From NCBI GenBank assembly GCA_021399445.1, contig JAJTUQ010000003.1:5704001-5768000 (forward strand): a stretch of DNA of 64,000 nucleotides, written 5' to 3'. Numbering within the stretch: the stretch's first letter is position 1; every line of letters begins with the position of its first letter. Source of the stretch: Xylogone sp. PMI_703 (Eukaryota > Ascomycota > Leotiomycetes). Of the stretch, positions 11,681 through 23,544 are shown in pieces. A program made the translations under genes and the position numbers. Below the pieces are notes generated by a model. That model was not told where the DNA came from. It saw only the letters and a program-made list of their open reading frames with translations, and did no database searches.

Positions 11681-12502
11681 ATGGCACGTAAGCAAGAAAC
11701 CAACTCTGAAGGGGTAAAGAATGTCCTCTCAATGGAAGTTGATGGCGACACAGAGAGTGAATATAGGATCCAGGTCAACGACCAAGTAAAATATGTTGTA
11801 GTTCAACCAGGTGTTTATGACTTCGATGAAATTCTCTCCTTTCCGCCTGCTTTACTCGAAAATTTGCCGGTCTTCCCACCCGGCGACTGGACGTCAATGA
11901 ACGTCGTGCGTGGCGCAGATGGCACTTTAACCTGCTCCGTTTCTTCGAAGCCCTTGAAAGCTGTAACTAGGATCTGGCATCCTAAAATGATTGACGTCCT
12001 TTGGCTCAAGGAGACAGGTCGTTTTGGGGCACGGGTTCGCTTTGTTGAATGGGAGGGGAGAGAGGTAGTTGCAAAAATTGCGCGCTTTGACTTCGAGATT
12101 CACTTAGTGGAAAACGAAACCCGTGTATACGAGAAGCTTGAGAAAGACAAAATCAAACATCCGAACCTTGCAGCAATATCCCCTGCCTTTCTTGGACATC
12201 TCACTGAGGATGGACGAGTCATGGGCATGCTTATTGAGAAGTTAGAAGGAAGAAGAGCGTGTGTAGAAGACATCTCGGCATGTGAAGATATTGTTAGACG
12301 GGTACATACTCTGGGAATTGTCCATGGCGATCTCAATAGGTATAATTTTATAGTAAACGAAGAGAAGAGAGCTGTGCATCTTATTGACTTTGAAAACGCA
12401 AAGGCTTATTCGGACATTAAGGCGAAGGAGGAAATAGATTCGTTGAAGGATCAACTTGTTGAAGACACGGGAAGAGGCGGTCCAGGTGAATTCTGGGAGT
12501 AA
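11681..12502 (+). CDS. kinase-fold protein of a fungal family, function unknown
   Basis: Single exon, 273 residues from the first ATG (MARKQETNSEG). The second half carries kinase-like elements: EVVAKIARFDFE as a possible ATP-lysine region, ENETRVYEKL, then the catalytic-loop match HGDLNRYNFIV and the metal-binding segment LIDFENAKA, where the usual DFG is DFE. The domain is short, lacking most of the C lobe after DFE. Such proteins are common in ascomycetes, often as expanded families, and are sometimes mislabelled as galactosidase precursors in databases; their substrates are not known. Catalytic activity is possible because Asp and Asn of HxDLxxxN are present. No signal peptide. Confidence 0.7.
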   Translation: MARKQETNSEGVKNVLSMEVDGDTESEYRIQVNDQVKYVVVQPGVYDFDEILSFPPALLENLPVFPPGDWTSMNVVRGADGTLTCSVSSKPLKAVTRIWHPKMIDVLWLKETGRFGARVRFVEWEGREVVAKIARFDFEIHLVENETRVYEKLEKDKIKHPNLAAISPAFLGHLTEDGRVMGMLIEKLEGRRACVEDISACEDIVRRVHTLGIVHGDLNRYNFIVNEEKRAVHLIDFENAKAYSDIKAKEEIDSLKDQLVEDTGRGGPGEFWE

Positions 12503-13194
12503 GAATTATTTATCTTCTGAGCCAATTAGACATTTTAGCATACTCCAAGCAAAAGCAGTTGGGGTTGTAGCACCTAAAACTTATCTACTCTCGTCTTTGA
12601 GCATGAATAAAGAACATGCGTTCTGTATTACGCCAAGATAGGACTTGACCTGTAGCCAGGGATACGGAGTTTACGGTTACTCGGGGCAGTAGTGATTTGC
12701 CCAGCGCTCTATTTCGGATATCGGGCTAACAATGGTGGGTGGCGAACGCGGGAAGCTTTTTATATCGCTGATTTGGGTTAGAACTCCAATAATGAGAAGA
12801 GAGCCTCGCCGGATGAGTCGGTGAGGGTAAAGAGAAGCCGGGGTGAATAAAACAGGGGGATGCTTCGTGTGGTATGGCTCAATGTAGCACTTATGTACGT
12901 AACTGCTTAATTCACATCCGATTTGAATCTCCGAAGGCCGATTTAAAGAGTCATTTTGGACAATAACTCCGAGATCCCGTTAATGACTTAATATTTACAA
13001 ACGACCCACATGTCTTACGCTATGGTAACCTTTTTTATTAGTTATTTCTATTTCTGGTCCTAAGATGACAAGAGTATGATCACACGCTCCAATGAGCCAA
13101 TGATATTAAATTTCAATATTCATAATGGAGTTGATAGCTAATATTATAACACATCTTTCACCTCGATATTTCCCTATGTCACAAAAACAGAAAT
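12503..13194. other. intergenic, convergent 3' ends
   Basis: About 690 bp between the end of the kinase-fold gene and the end of the laccase gene. No gene or repeat recognised. Confidence 0.5.
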
Positions 13195-14956
13195 CTAAAT
13201 ACCATCATCTTCCTTTGGTATAGGCGATGCGGCTGTCCAGCTTTCCCATGCTGCGCATGTATCACTTAGAGAGGTATAATCAATTAGCTCTCGTGCTTCA
13301 TCCCTTCGCTCCAAGAACTGAATAGCAAATCCCTCATCAGTATGCCACCCGATGTGACAATGCATAAGCCAAATTCCTGGGTTGTCCGTCTCGAATGCAA
13401 TCACAAGGTATCCTTGCGCCGGGAGCATGGCAGTATCACGACGTGGTGGATTACTGAGGTTTAGTGCCACATCACTTGAATAGGTCCCCGACCCCTGGGC
13501 TAGGACGAAAAAGTCGTGACCGTGGAGATGGATAGGATGAGTAACGCCAAGGGTGGTAGATATTACCACATAAGCCCAGTCATTTGCACTGTTAAGTTCA
13601 ACTACCGCGCTTGAAGCAGCAAATGTCGTGGCATTCTGGTACACCTGTAGTAGGGTTGGGTCTTCCCATGCCACATTCATGGTTGTACCGTTTAAATACC
13701 ACCAGATTAAGTTGGCGTCCGTTGGCGCAGCTCCTACTGATACTGGCTCATCTACCACCCAGGATGTAGTCGAGGACACATCTTTGGAGACGTATGGTAC
13801 AAGGAGGTCGAGTGAGGTATCATCGCATCCATCGTCAAAGCTATAGCCACTTGTCTCAGGGGTTGAGGGGCTATCGGAATAGTAGACAATCCCCATTATG
13901 TTATCCTCCATGTCGTTAGTTGAGCAGGCTACTTGGGGAATAGCACGCATCCAGAAGCTATCTGCAATGGATGACTGATCAGCATATACGATCACGTCGT
14001 ATCGTTGAGCTTAATATTCAGTTAGCCAATTTTGTCTTTACTGAGAACAAGCACCCAACCCACTCACCAATACCGATACTGAGAACTGTTGTATTGAATG
14101 GCTCAATGGGAACCAAATCACTAGCAATGACTTGTAGTGTGTGGTTATCGATAGAGAACTTGTAAAATGTATCAATGGCGCTATTAACAAGACGAAGCCG
14201 GTATGACGTTCCTTCTTCAAATGACACTTGGAATCTTGAACCGACGGTAGTGTCACCGTCGACATATATGTTAGTTCCATTGATTAAACCATTATTTTGA
14301 GGCGGAGCTCCACCCTCTTGAGCAGTACGGAATAACTCGTCCGCAGTTTCGTGTGTCCAGTCACTAAGAAGGAGTATTCCAAGATCCTCATCATAATTAG
14401 CTGTGGCAGGACCGTTAATAACAATACCACCAAACACACCATTGTAAGCCTGCAAGCCGTAGTGCGAATGGTACCAGGTCGACCCATACTGCGTAGCTTT
14501 CCATGTATATGTGGTTGATGACCCAGGAGGCACAGGACACTGCGTGATACTAACAACACCATCATTAGGGTTTGTATAGTTCTGGCGGATGCCGTGGAAG
14601 TGGATACTAGTCCCATTGGTGCTTGTAGAAAGAGAATTTGTAACGTGGACTACGACCTCATCTCCCCAGTCGGCAAAGATTGTGGGCCCCGGAATGCTAC
14701 CGTTGATTGCCATTACAGGACGGGAGACACCATCCGGTGCATCAGTGAAGTCTGTTAGCTCAAGCCAGTATTCGCGTGTTACTCCAGTAGTAGGACCATC
14801 AGTGTAATAGTCCGTTGAGATACCGTAGTCACACCATTCAGAACGGGTTGTAGCCGTATTTCCTGCGCAACTGTCTCGTTGCTGGAGCCCCTTCAACACA
14901 GAAGCGCTTGCTAGACTTTGCAAAAGCAAAGTTGCTAAAATGAAAGGCCTGGGCAT
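13195..14956 (-). CDS. secreted laccase (multicopper oxidase)
   Basis: Oxidises phenols with four coppers and reduces oxygen to water; acts outside the cell on lignin-like phenolics, pigments or host defence compounds. Two exons, 14068-14956 and 13195-14009, joined by a 58-nt intron, give 567 residues. A signal peptide (MPRPFILATLLLQSLASAS) is clear. All four copper motifs are intact: HFHG near 119-122, WYHSHYG near 161-167, HPIHLHGHDF, and HCHIGWHTDEGF with the T1 cysteine. Many N-x-S/T sites. The chain ends in EDDGI, close to the DSG(I/L/V) C-terminal plug of ascomycete laccases that enters the oxygen channel. No inactivating change seen. Confidence 0.95.
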
Positions 14957-16316
14957 GTTGAGATTGCCAGGAAAATGGAAGGACTAGGTGAAGAGAAGGC
15001 AAAATGCTTGAAGTATAAAATTGGTTTAGTGATACTGATTAACCGGTCCTGGACAGGACTTCTGATGAAAATGCTGATGATAACATGACATTGGTGGATA
15101 TCGAGGCCATATTTGTATTCTACTCGAGGATAACAAAACGATTGTAAGTTGCTAAGCCGTGATTCTTTCTTTTTTCCTCCATCTTTCGTATCTCTCTTGT
15201 CTGCCCTGTCTATCTGCGCCGTTTGATCTATCTCCGTCGCTTCGCTGTCTCCACCTTTGACATACATCGGAGAGGACAACGTAAGACGCACTATTGAATT
15301 GACCGTATACAGCGACAGCGAAGGGAATCTCCGTATCTTAGGCTTTTTACTGTGGTCAAATTGTCTCATTATCACCGACAGCCTCTTGGTTACATCTCCT
15401 ACCCTGCATGAGACACGAGGGATATTGAGTCATGGGAACTAACAGGGCGCGCTCGGTAGTAGTGGAATGAACCATAGGAGACGCAGTACTATGCTCCAAA
15501 TTTAGCTATCTGTGTTTGTGCTCAAACAAGGGAGTATGCGATGTTTTATTCCCCCTCCCAACTAACTGGTACATATGTAGACTTATGCAAGTATAATGCA
15601 CCATTATACAATCTCAAAGATCACAATATGCTTAATCCATCTGATAATAACCAGCCATATAGACGTGTTCATCTACGTAAGCAGTCTGTTCGTATTAAGA
15701 TCCTTTTAAGACATTCTCCTCCCCAGCCACAAGCCGCGCATGCCGTCTTTGGTCTGAAACCGGAGACTCTCTTGCAGGAATAAGCGCCGGCGGATCTTGC
15801 CGTAGCTCTTACTCTACAAGGGACCATCCCTTAAGCATATCTACGGTAGTCAAGTAATATGATAGCATAGTGGAGTAATATTGGTTTTGGCTGTGGGTCC
15901 CCGCCATGACTTCTCGGAAACAAGCCGTGAAGCCCTAAAACGACCCGCCTATTGTCAAACCTGCCTGCTTGTCTGTCAAAAGCATGGCTCACCCAGGGAT
16001 CTGGATAATGAATTACGTACTATGGGCCGATAGATGCATTAGTGGTCACGTAAACACGTAGTTGGGGTACGCATGCAGCCACTTAGTCTGTGAAAATACG
16101 AAATGAAAAGACTCTCCTACAGCGCTCCTAGGAGATAAAAATACTTAGGGGTAGTATCTCTCACGATACTCCTGTAAAGAGATACTTGATACTCCTAAAT
16201 CTCTAGTTCCGTTGCCTCATCTACTTGCTTAGTGTTTAAGTTTCTGTTATCCACATTAAGATAGAGCTATCTTAAACGTCGTCTATTACTGCTATTAAAA
16301 CACAGTCTACTTCAAC
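14957..16316. other. intergenic, laccase upstream region
   Basis: About 1.36 kb between the laccase start and the small secreted protein gene. Several open frames up to about 145 codons overlap the laccase leader but lack family features. Around 16116-16205 there are repeated ctcct / gatact words with short inverted copies, of unknown meaning. Confidence 0.45.
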
Positions 16317-17018
16317 ATGGTTCGTTTTCCTGCCAGCTTGGCACTTCTAATCGACTTGGCACTATGTGCTCCATCCGTAGTCCAGCCTCGTGTGGATGAT
16401 AATACCTTTGGGTTGTATGCCTACGGCCCAAATATCGGTGGATTCCCTGTGTTCAGTTTAGACGGTAACCAGATACCCTTCCTCCATGGCCAAAATACGA
16501 ACATGGACTATGTAGCTAATAACTTGGACTTGGAAACTAGATCATGCTTACGTTGGGGTGCCTGATTTTGCTACTTCGTCCAATAATGAGACTGGCCAGC
16601 ATCTATACTGTAAGGCTTCTATGATGATGGAACATACAGGAGAATTTTTAACTAAAAGTCAACGCTGCTAGTTACGTTATCTGATTCAACTCTCACAGCG
16701 TATCCAAATACTACAACCAATGATTCATCCAGTATCAGTAGCTCGGGTGCCACTCTTATTGTTGAATCCTCGTCGGGCTCTCAGTTCAGGTTCAACTCTA
16801 ATGATACGAATCCGTCCGGTGCTATCGCCTCTGGCTGGAAACTCTATGGGGGTATCATTCTTCTCAATATCAACGATACATTCGTCGATCCCATCTATGC
16901 TGTCGCGACTTCTACGGCCGGTGTGTGGACGCTGAATTGGAACGTCTCTGAGGACGCGTCAGCCATCCCTGTGTCGATCAAGAACTCGCCTCCCTCAGCA
17001 CCGCCTTCAGTAAACTGA
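16317..17018 (+). CDS. small secreted protein, unknown function
   Basis: Three exons, 16317-16464, 16541-16609 and 16672-17018, give 187 residues. The internal 69-nt exon encodes HAYVGVPDFATSSNNETGQ and is found only by splicing; it restores the block order (GLYAYGPNIGGFPVFS, AYVG..F, then the Ser/Thr/Asn-rich part) that I recall from a group of ascomycete secreted hypothetical proteins. The N terminus (MVRFPASLALLIDLALCAPS) is a signal peptide. The mature part is rich in Ser, Asn and Thr with several N-glycosylation sites, few cysteines, and ends in a flexible NSPPSAPPSVN tail. Role unknown; cell-wall or extracellular location inferred from composition. Confidence 0.7.
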
Positions 17019-19498
17019 GAGAGGCTATAAGAACCACCAAGGTAGAAGATAATCTATGTGTGTCTCTTGTTGCAAAGAGCGAGCGGGATAAGGTGGTCTA
17101 TTCTAAGTTCTCGAGTTACACGTTCAATCGTTAACAATGGTGCATTATGCATTGAATGCGATCTAAACACATACTTATTCATCAGCAGCTGCCCTAGAAT
17201 TATTGAACATTAATCATCTCACCAATTTTGATCATTATCATTTTAGAAAACTAGATATACCAGTCTTTACCCAATATCGTATGCGATTGTTGATTCCCTA
17301 TTGACTTCATCGCTATATAGAATAGATGCTCTCCCGCTGGATACACACAGGGAAGTACCACTAAAGTATATATTGGCCATATATGCAAAAACCAATGCAA
17401 AGCCCTAACACTAGCACTGGAACAATCAAAATTATCGATTAAACCTCTTAAGACTGCCTTGATTCGTGTATAGTATTGTGGGACCCGAAACTTTGAAACT
17501 GACACTGGAAGTGAACGTAAGATCCCATTGGCTCTACATTCGTTGTGTGGTATCGGATCCGCTGTACGGGACGGGAAGAACCGTACAAGTACGATCTACT
17601 GCAACCTTAACCACCTGACCGCTATTGTACGCGTAACGTAACAGTTCCACGCTCATGGACATACGCTTGCCCAATTTTAGACCTCATACTAGACCTCACG
17701 CCCCAGTACTTACCGAGTTATCCGTGATCCGTTTATTAGGACGCCTTATAGCCCTAATATATAGGCTTAGTCTGGTACAATGAATGTCGAACAGGAGTAC
17801 AGCGGCAAAAGCTGTACTCGAAGGCTGCAAGGATCAAGCTTCGTACTGACTTTATTTCATTAGTATAATAATACCTTCTGGTTTGCTTAATAATTTTAAT
17901 TGGAATACTTAGCATAGCCCGAGCCCATGGACGTTGAGATAATAAACGGGCTTCAGTTACTATCCAGATCAAGATAAAGCTTCTCCTGTACAAATTGAGT
18001 AGAATTCGTATGAAATGCCAGATTTGTTGCGTATTTTCGTTGTGATTTCTACTGTTCGCAACATCCAGAACAAGCTAGCTTAAGACATACGAATTAATTT
18101 ATTAAGATTAGTTGATATAAGTAGAATTTGAAATGTATATTAGTAAAAGTACTACTTCAGGCGAGCTAATTGCTTGAACTTGATCATGATCCTGTCCCAG
18201 TTATACCGATAATCATAACATGTGTTGGAGCCACTCAGTTATATAAGAGTATGAACACCACAATTACTTCATTTGTGAGTGAATTACTTATAAATATTTT
18301 GACTTATGAGAGTTTAACAATATTTAAGTCTTGAGATGGTATAAAACTGAGCATAATATATAATTCTTTTATATATAATAAATCACCCTAAGTATTCTTA
18401 CGCAGATGAGCACTAGATCGTGATAAAATTATATAATAAGAGGAATGGTGATCAAATTGGTAAACATTTATAGTATATAATTCGAATACGACATCAGCCA
18501 ATTAAGAAACAACAACAACTGTCTGAGTGTAAGATTAAGTACTCACTATATATAATTCCCCAGAAGCTGCGGTCTCTGTTTTAGCAAAGCTAGATGTTAC
18601 GGTGATTTCCGATTTGTAACTCCATGAAACAATTAGACCCCGATGTTTTACTCTCAGTATAGAACTTGCTTACTCAGTTTTATCAATGTGCAAAACAACA
18701 AGGATGAAGCAGAGGCAGAAATACTGGCAAGGACTGATGAATAATGCACTCTATGTATTGGATGGCTAATTGCTCCGTGTTCTTGCAGATTTTGAAAATC
18801 TACAGTTTCCAAATACATCATATGCGTCTCTAGAGGAGAGTTACAGATCGTTATATTGTAGGTACCAACACTGTCGTCTTACTTGCCATGCGAAGCGGGA
18901 TGGTAAGAGCGAGATAAGAAGAGGATCTAGGTCGCGTAGTGCGCAACCATTGACGATGCTATTTCAATATTCATTCAAAAAAATAATGTTGAACAAAATT
19001 TTATCACTGTACTTCTGTTCCAGACCCTAATCCTTGTCAATAAAGTAGGGATCAGACAATAATTGATTTAATCGTCATTAACTGTAAGCGGCATCTAAGA
19101 ACGCATGCACTGTAACTGTTACTTCCGTCCTACTGCGGTACATATCATACACCTAAGACAGGCAAAGCTTCTATGCAAGGTTATTGATGGATAGTACCGA
19201 TACGCACTCTTAACCCGGCCGTTCCCTCTGATTTAACCTGATCAAGGTTAAACGGATCCCAGATAATTGCTACAATGATTCGTAATCAGCTAGACTGCAA
19301 TGTCAATCTTTCTTGTTATGGATTAAGCCCCGTACTTCGTACAACGCATGGGTCGCCCGAATACGAAGAGCCCAAGACCTAAAATATTATCAATAATCAG
19401 ACGATACTATCACTATATATACAAGTGAAGGTTTGGCATTTCACGCCTTGATATCGAACCTATATCACGACTCACCTCCGTCCAACACCTCTTTAGTC
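17019..19498. other. gene-free, AT-rich intergenic stretch of 2.5 kb
   Basis: The longest empty stretch in the window. It is strongly AT-rich with many ATATA runs (for example 18355-18380) and no open frame above about 86 codons with protein character. No transposon ends, long inverted repeats or RNA genes were recognised. It may be decayed mobile DNA or simply the distal promoter of the gene at 19499. Confidence 0.45.
19413..19421 (+). promoter_or_regulatory. TATA box
   Basis: The word ctatatata lies about 80 bp before the ATG at 19499, a suitable place for a fungal TATA element. Confidence 0.5.
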
Positions 19499-20102
19499 AT
19501 GCGTTTCTCAGCATTTGCACTTTTCGCCAGCGGATGCGCCGCTCAGTTCAGCGGAATGCGGGTGTTGTCCTATAATGCAACCGCCTCAAACCTTGATATC
19601 AACGATTTGGGGGGCAGTACGCTCGTGTCGTATGCGTACGGTATGGGCTCCTCTTCAAATGTGGACCAATATGTTTTCATGATTTCTAACCTTATCAGAC
19701 TCTCTTATGATTGGTAGCATCAAACAGACCCTCGCAGCAGAGCCGTTCTTGTTCTTCCTGCCGCCGGGTGCGCAGTCTCCAAATCTCCAGTTCGAGTCAT
19801 ACCATGTATGGGATTTCAATAGTGCAGTACGAGCCGTCGTCGACGTCGGCGAGTCGAAGCCGGTGCGGTTTATCAATCTGGATAGCGACCCATTCCCCTC
19901 GCCAGAATCATCAACCTTCGCCCAAGATGAGAATGGCTACTTGATTCAGAGTGGAGAGAACAAGTTCTTCGGCTGTAGGAACGAGACTACTTACGAGAAT
20001 AGCTATGTGATATTCTGGTTGGACAATGGGATCCCGGAGGGTTACAATTGCACCGAGCAACTTTATCTGACCACCGCCAACGGCTGTAGCACTATTGGAT
20101 AA
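19499..20102 (+). CDS. small secreted protein, unknown function
   Basis: Two exons, 19499-19640 and 19699-20102, give 181 residues; the 58-nt intron has GTATGG at the donor, a TTCTAAC branch word and ATCAG at the acceptor, and is the junction that joins the two open frames. N-terminal signal peptide MRFSAFALFASGCAAQ. The mature protein contains EPFLFFLPPGAQSPN, a run of acidic and hydrophobic residues (PVRFINLDSDPFPSPE) and a C-terminal part with three cysteines (FFGCRNETT, GYNCTEQ, NGCSTIG) and N-glycosylation sites. I do not recognise a family. It lies beside a peroxidase and near a laccase, so an extracellular role is likely, but no function can be assigned. Confidence 0.65.
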
Positions 20103-20168
20103 ACTTAGTTATCTGTTACTATTACTTCAGCTTTGGTAAACATCTGATGTCATTTTTCCTTAGCGCTA

Positions 20169-21838
20169 TTATGCAATAACATATTTATCCTGCAGTTGGC
20201 CCGCAACTAGAATATCCACTGTTACCGCCCCAGTAGTAAGAGCGCCGATGTCCACAGTACCTTTAGACAAATCATATTCCCCTGTAGACCCTGACTTTTC
20301 CATTGACACCGTCCATTTATGTATCTTCGGTGCCAGAGTACCTTGCTGTGGTACTGGAGCTGCGACTATTACCTCGAGGGGAGATACGTTGTTTCGTTTA
20401 GCAGATTTCAATGCTGCAGCTCCAACGTTAACCACTTTGGTAGAAGCGTTCTGGCTAGAATATGTCATGGATGGGACTATTATTGTGTTTGCTTGTGTTG
20501 TGAATTTCTGACTTTCAATCCCAGAACCTGATATAGTGAAGCTATTGAAAGATTTAGGTTCCTGTATAGGTATATTGAAAGTGTAAAAGCTCATGTTTCC
20601 AAAGACTGAGGTTCCCGTTTCGGTGCTCGGCGTGAGTGTAACCGATTTGACAGATCCAGAGTGGCTCCAATAAAGTGTTTTAGGAGGGCTAGCAGTTGTC
20701 GAATGGAGGACCTAGATGATATTTAGAGACTGAAATTTTGGTAGCTTTACGATTACTTACACGTATTACGCCAGAAAACTGTAAATTCCCATGAGAGTCG
20801 AGGTCCAGAGTTGAATTAATAGGTTTGATGCTTAGTGGCTTGATCACTTCGGAAAGTGTGACACCCTTTGGCACAGTCTCAATCATCCTTTGTAATAACC
20901 CAACACATGTATCCACAAATCCGGCTTTTTGGGAGGCCAGTTCGAGCATGGTTGCATTAGCATCGCTCTCATACAGTCGCAGATCACTCCTGCTGGAGAC
21001 GTTGAAGCTTGTGACTAAAGGACCACCCATCTGCCCAGTCCAAGAAACATATTCTTGAACTACATTATCATCAAAAGCATCGGGGGTCGTATCAAGGTGC
21101 ACACCACCACCGGTATTGTTTGGCGTGACGGCTGATTCACCTACGACTGTGGGGAAGCCAGTATGATGTACGTTGCCCATTGTATGGCCACATGCAGTAA
21201 GTCTAATCGCGTCGGCTTGGTTGAAACCTGATCTTGCAAAATAGAGAAGAGTTGTTGAAAGGTCTGTATCTGGAGCCGGGACACCCGAAGTACCTGGACC
21301 TGTAGCATCTATGCGACCACCTCTAGCTGGAATCTGCGGGCCTTGGCAGTTGCCAACGGATATCACCACAGACATAGCAACCAGATCAGCCACTGGGAGG
21401 TAGATAAGTCAGAATGGAAAGTTGAATTTAGTCCAATCTATATCATCCATACTGACTGGAAATCTGCGCATTAACGTATGGAGCAAAGAATGCGAATGAA
21501 TCATTGAAAGCAGACCCTGAGTTCTCCTCTCTCAGAGTCTCAAAGCCAATGCTGGCATCAATGCCGCCAGTACCAGCGGTCACATTCGCCGTGACATAAT
21601 CATGAAAAGCCACTCTTAGCCACTGAGCTGCAGTCTCCCGACCAAGCGTCTGGCTCCCGGAGACGTAATTAGAACAAGGAGTAATGGCGTTAACGAACCC
21701 AGAAGCAAAAGCGCCATGCGTCTGAACAAGAATAGTCTCAAGGGACGAATAAAGCGGATTTGGATACCAAAAGGCCGAATAGACCGTTTGCCACCAAAGT
21801 AGCAAAGCAAATGGACCAAAGACTGATGATAACCTCAT
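20169..21838 (-). CDS. secreted haem peroxidase (class II-like, fungal AA2-type)
   Basis: Extracellular haem peroxidase of the plant/fungal superfamily. Three exons, 21457-21838, 20761-21392 and 20169-20711, give 518 residues. The start at 21838 gives a clean signal peptide (MRLSSVFGPFALLLWWQTVYSA); an in-frame ATG 12 codons earlier (21874) is less likely. Distal site: LRVAFHDY with Arg75 and His79. Proximal site: LTACGHTMG with His197. The motif MADLVAMSVVISVGNC and RGGRID between them are typical. After about residue 340 comes a long C-terminal extension of beta-rich, Ser/Thr-rich character without a known domain. Manganese or tryptophan sites of true ligninolytic enzymes were not identified, so the substrate is open. 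Confidence 0.85.
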
Positions 21839-22745
21839 TACGTTGAGAGACCGAAGACGCAGGATGAAAAACAAAGCGGTCCAACTGCGAAATCAATGAA
21901 GCGATAAGGGGAACACACGTTTTTTATATTCTGCTGCATGACAATCTAAACTATTGCTTGTCCAATAAGCTGAGAATTTAAGAATCAGGGTCTATAGTAT
22001 ACATCAGCCGTTTTCGGCGGGTTACTTGCATATACGTAAAGTGCATGTTTGGGATTCGGATGTGTATCTTTATCAGGCAGGTCCAGGATACAAAATATCC
22101 AAAGGGGTAACCCTCGTGTTAATGCCTGTTGATAGCTGAATAACTTCTAAACTACTGTGTGTTTATTAGTTGGAGAGATATGATTTACAGCATGCCATCC
22201 GTTGCCTTTCTAGGTATAATTGGCCAAAACCGTAGGTCTGCAGCTACGCCTCGCAATATTACCACTTTAGGAAAAGGGTTAGCATAAAGTGGCAATTGCA
22301 CTCTAACGGCGCGCCTGCCATTGGAGGAAGACGTTATCTGACTGCATGGTGCATAACTTGCATAACCATGCTCGCCATAGTTTCGTGCGACCCTCTTGAG
22401 GGACGGTCTCGAGTATCTCTCTACAAATGTGTTTGACGAGAATGGGCAACAGATACTGGTGCAAATTAAAGTTAAAGTTCTAAGTAAGCAGGGTGTATGC
22501 TCATAAACTTTAGCTAGCTTTAAACCCTACTTAGCGAGTACTTAAGCTTGAACCCGACCTGCGGCAGCCTTAAATCATCTTCATGCTTACAGAGTTCCAT
22601 GTCAAGGCTTATCTGATCACCTTTTTCTATAAGCAATGTAGTGTATTTGTGTATCGTATTATCTTTTTTATACATGCTCCGTAGTTTGACTGTTTTCTGA
22701 ATGCTAACAGAAATCGTACAAAGTAATACTGACCTTACTACCTTC
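21839..22745. promoter_or_regulatory. peroxidase upstream region, up to the transposon
   Basis: About 900 bp with no gene recognised. It holds the peroxidase promoter and ends at the target duplication of the hAT element, so the transposon now bounds this promoter. Confidence 0.45.
21921..21930 (-). promoter_or_regulatory. TATA-like element of the peroxidase gene
   Basis: Reads aatataaaaa on the minus strand, about 85 bp before the ATG at 21838. The position suits a core promoter element. Confidence 0.4.
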
Positions 22746-22753
22746 GTAGCATC
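22746..22753. repeat. left 8-bp target-site duplication of the hAT element
   Basis: gtagcatc, identical to 26043-26050 on the other side of the element. Confidence 0.9.
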
Positions 22754-22771
22754 CAGTGTGGGGAATAGTGT
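22754..22771. repeat. left terminal inverted repeat of the hAT element
   Basis: 18 bp, CAGTGTGGGGAATAGTGT, matching the reverse complement of 26025-26042 without mismatch. Confidence 0.93.
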
Positions 22772-23461
22772 AGCCGTATACAATACAGGCTCTGTAATAC
22801 AATACAGATACAGTTTATTACAATACAGTGGCTGTATTCCGTGCGTGGTTAGAAAAAAATACAATACAGTATAATACAGCAGTGTAAGCGTAATACAGTC
22901 TGTATACGCCTGTATTTGCAGGGGTGCTGCTCAGCCTCAATCCCGACTCAATTCAGCCACAGCACCCTTTGATTTCTTGGGTTCGCTTAAGCCATTCCTG
23001 GGGTAATGCATATGATAGACGTCCATAGCTTCTTCCCTAACGACACTACAATAGTATGGACGGCCTTAACCTAATAAAGCTCCAGGCTAAGGTAAGGCTG
23101 TCAAATAAATCCAATTTTGATACTTTTTAGACTGCTGTGTTAACTAGTTTTAAGGTTTTCTAAAATGTGACTTCTTTTAATGATTTTGAAGTTGGGAATA
23201 GCTTCAGAATATATGTACTGGGGCTCCATTTTTCCTTTTACACACGCTACAAGTTTACAGCACCAGAACGCAAGTAAACCTCGCCGGAGTAGGCTTATTC
23301 GATAGCTCTAACATATTTGTTTCCAATTAATTTCTTATTTGGATGGTAACTTACCTTGTAGTCAAGATATAAGCTCCGAAAGTATTCTTGATTCGGCTTA
23401 GGTTCTGTTTTGAAAACGCGAAAACAAATCACCGACATCCTTGTAGAGTGATCTTTCTACC

Positions 23462-23468
23462 TATATAA
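23462..23468 (+). promoter_or_regulatory. TATA box of the transposase gene
   Basis: tatataa, 77 bp before the transposase ATG at 23545; ctcct/ctacc pyrimidine tracts and cactcaa words follow, typical of fungal leaders. Confidence 0.55.
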
Positions 23469-23544
23469 GGGCGCGTCCTCCTACTTACTCCTACCTACCC
23501 TCCTATGGCTCAATCACTCAGCCACTCAAGCACTCAACTAAGTT

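Noticed and set aside
14935..15375. 146-codon open frame on the minus strand upstream of the laccase
   Set aside because: Overlaps the laccase start in another frame, low-complexity and without family features.
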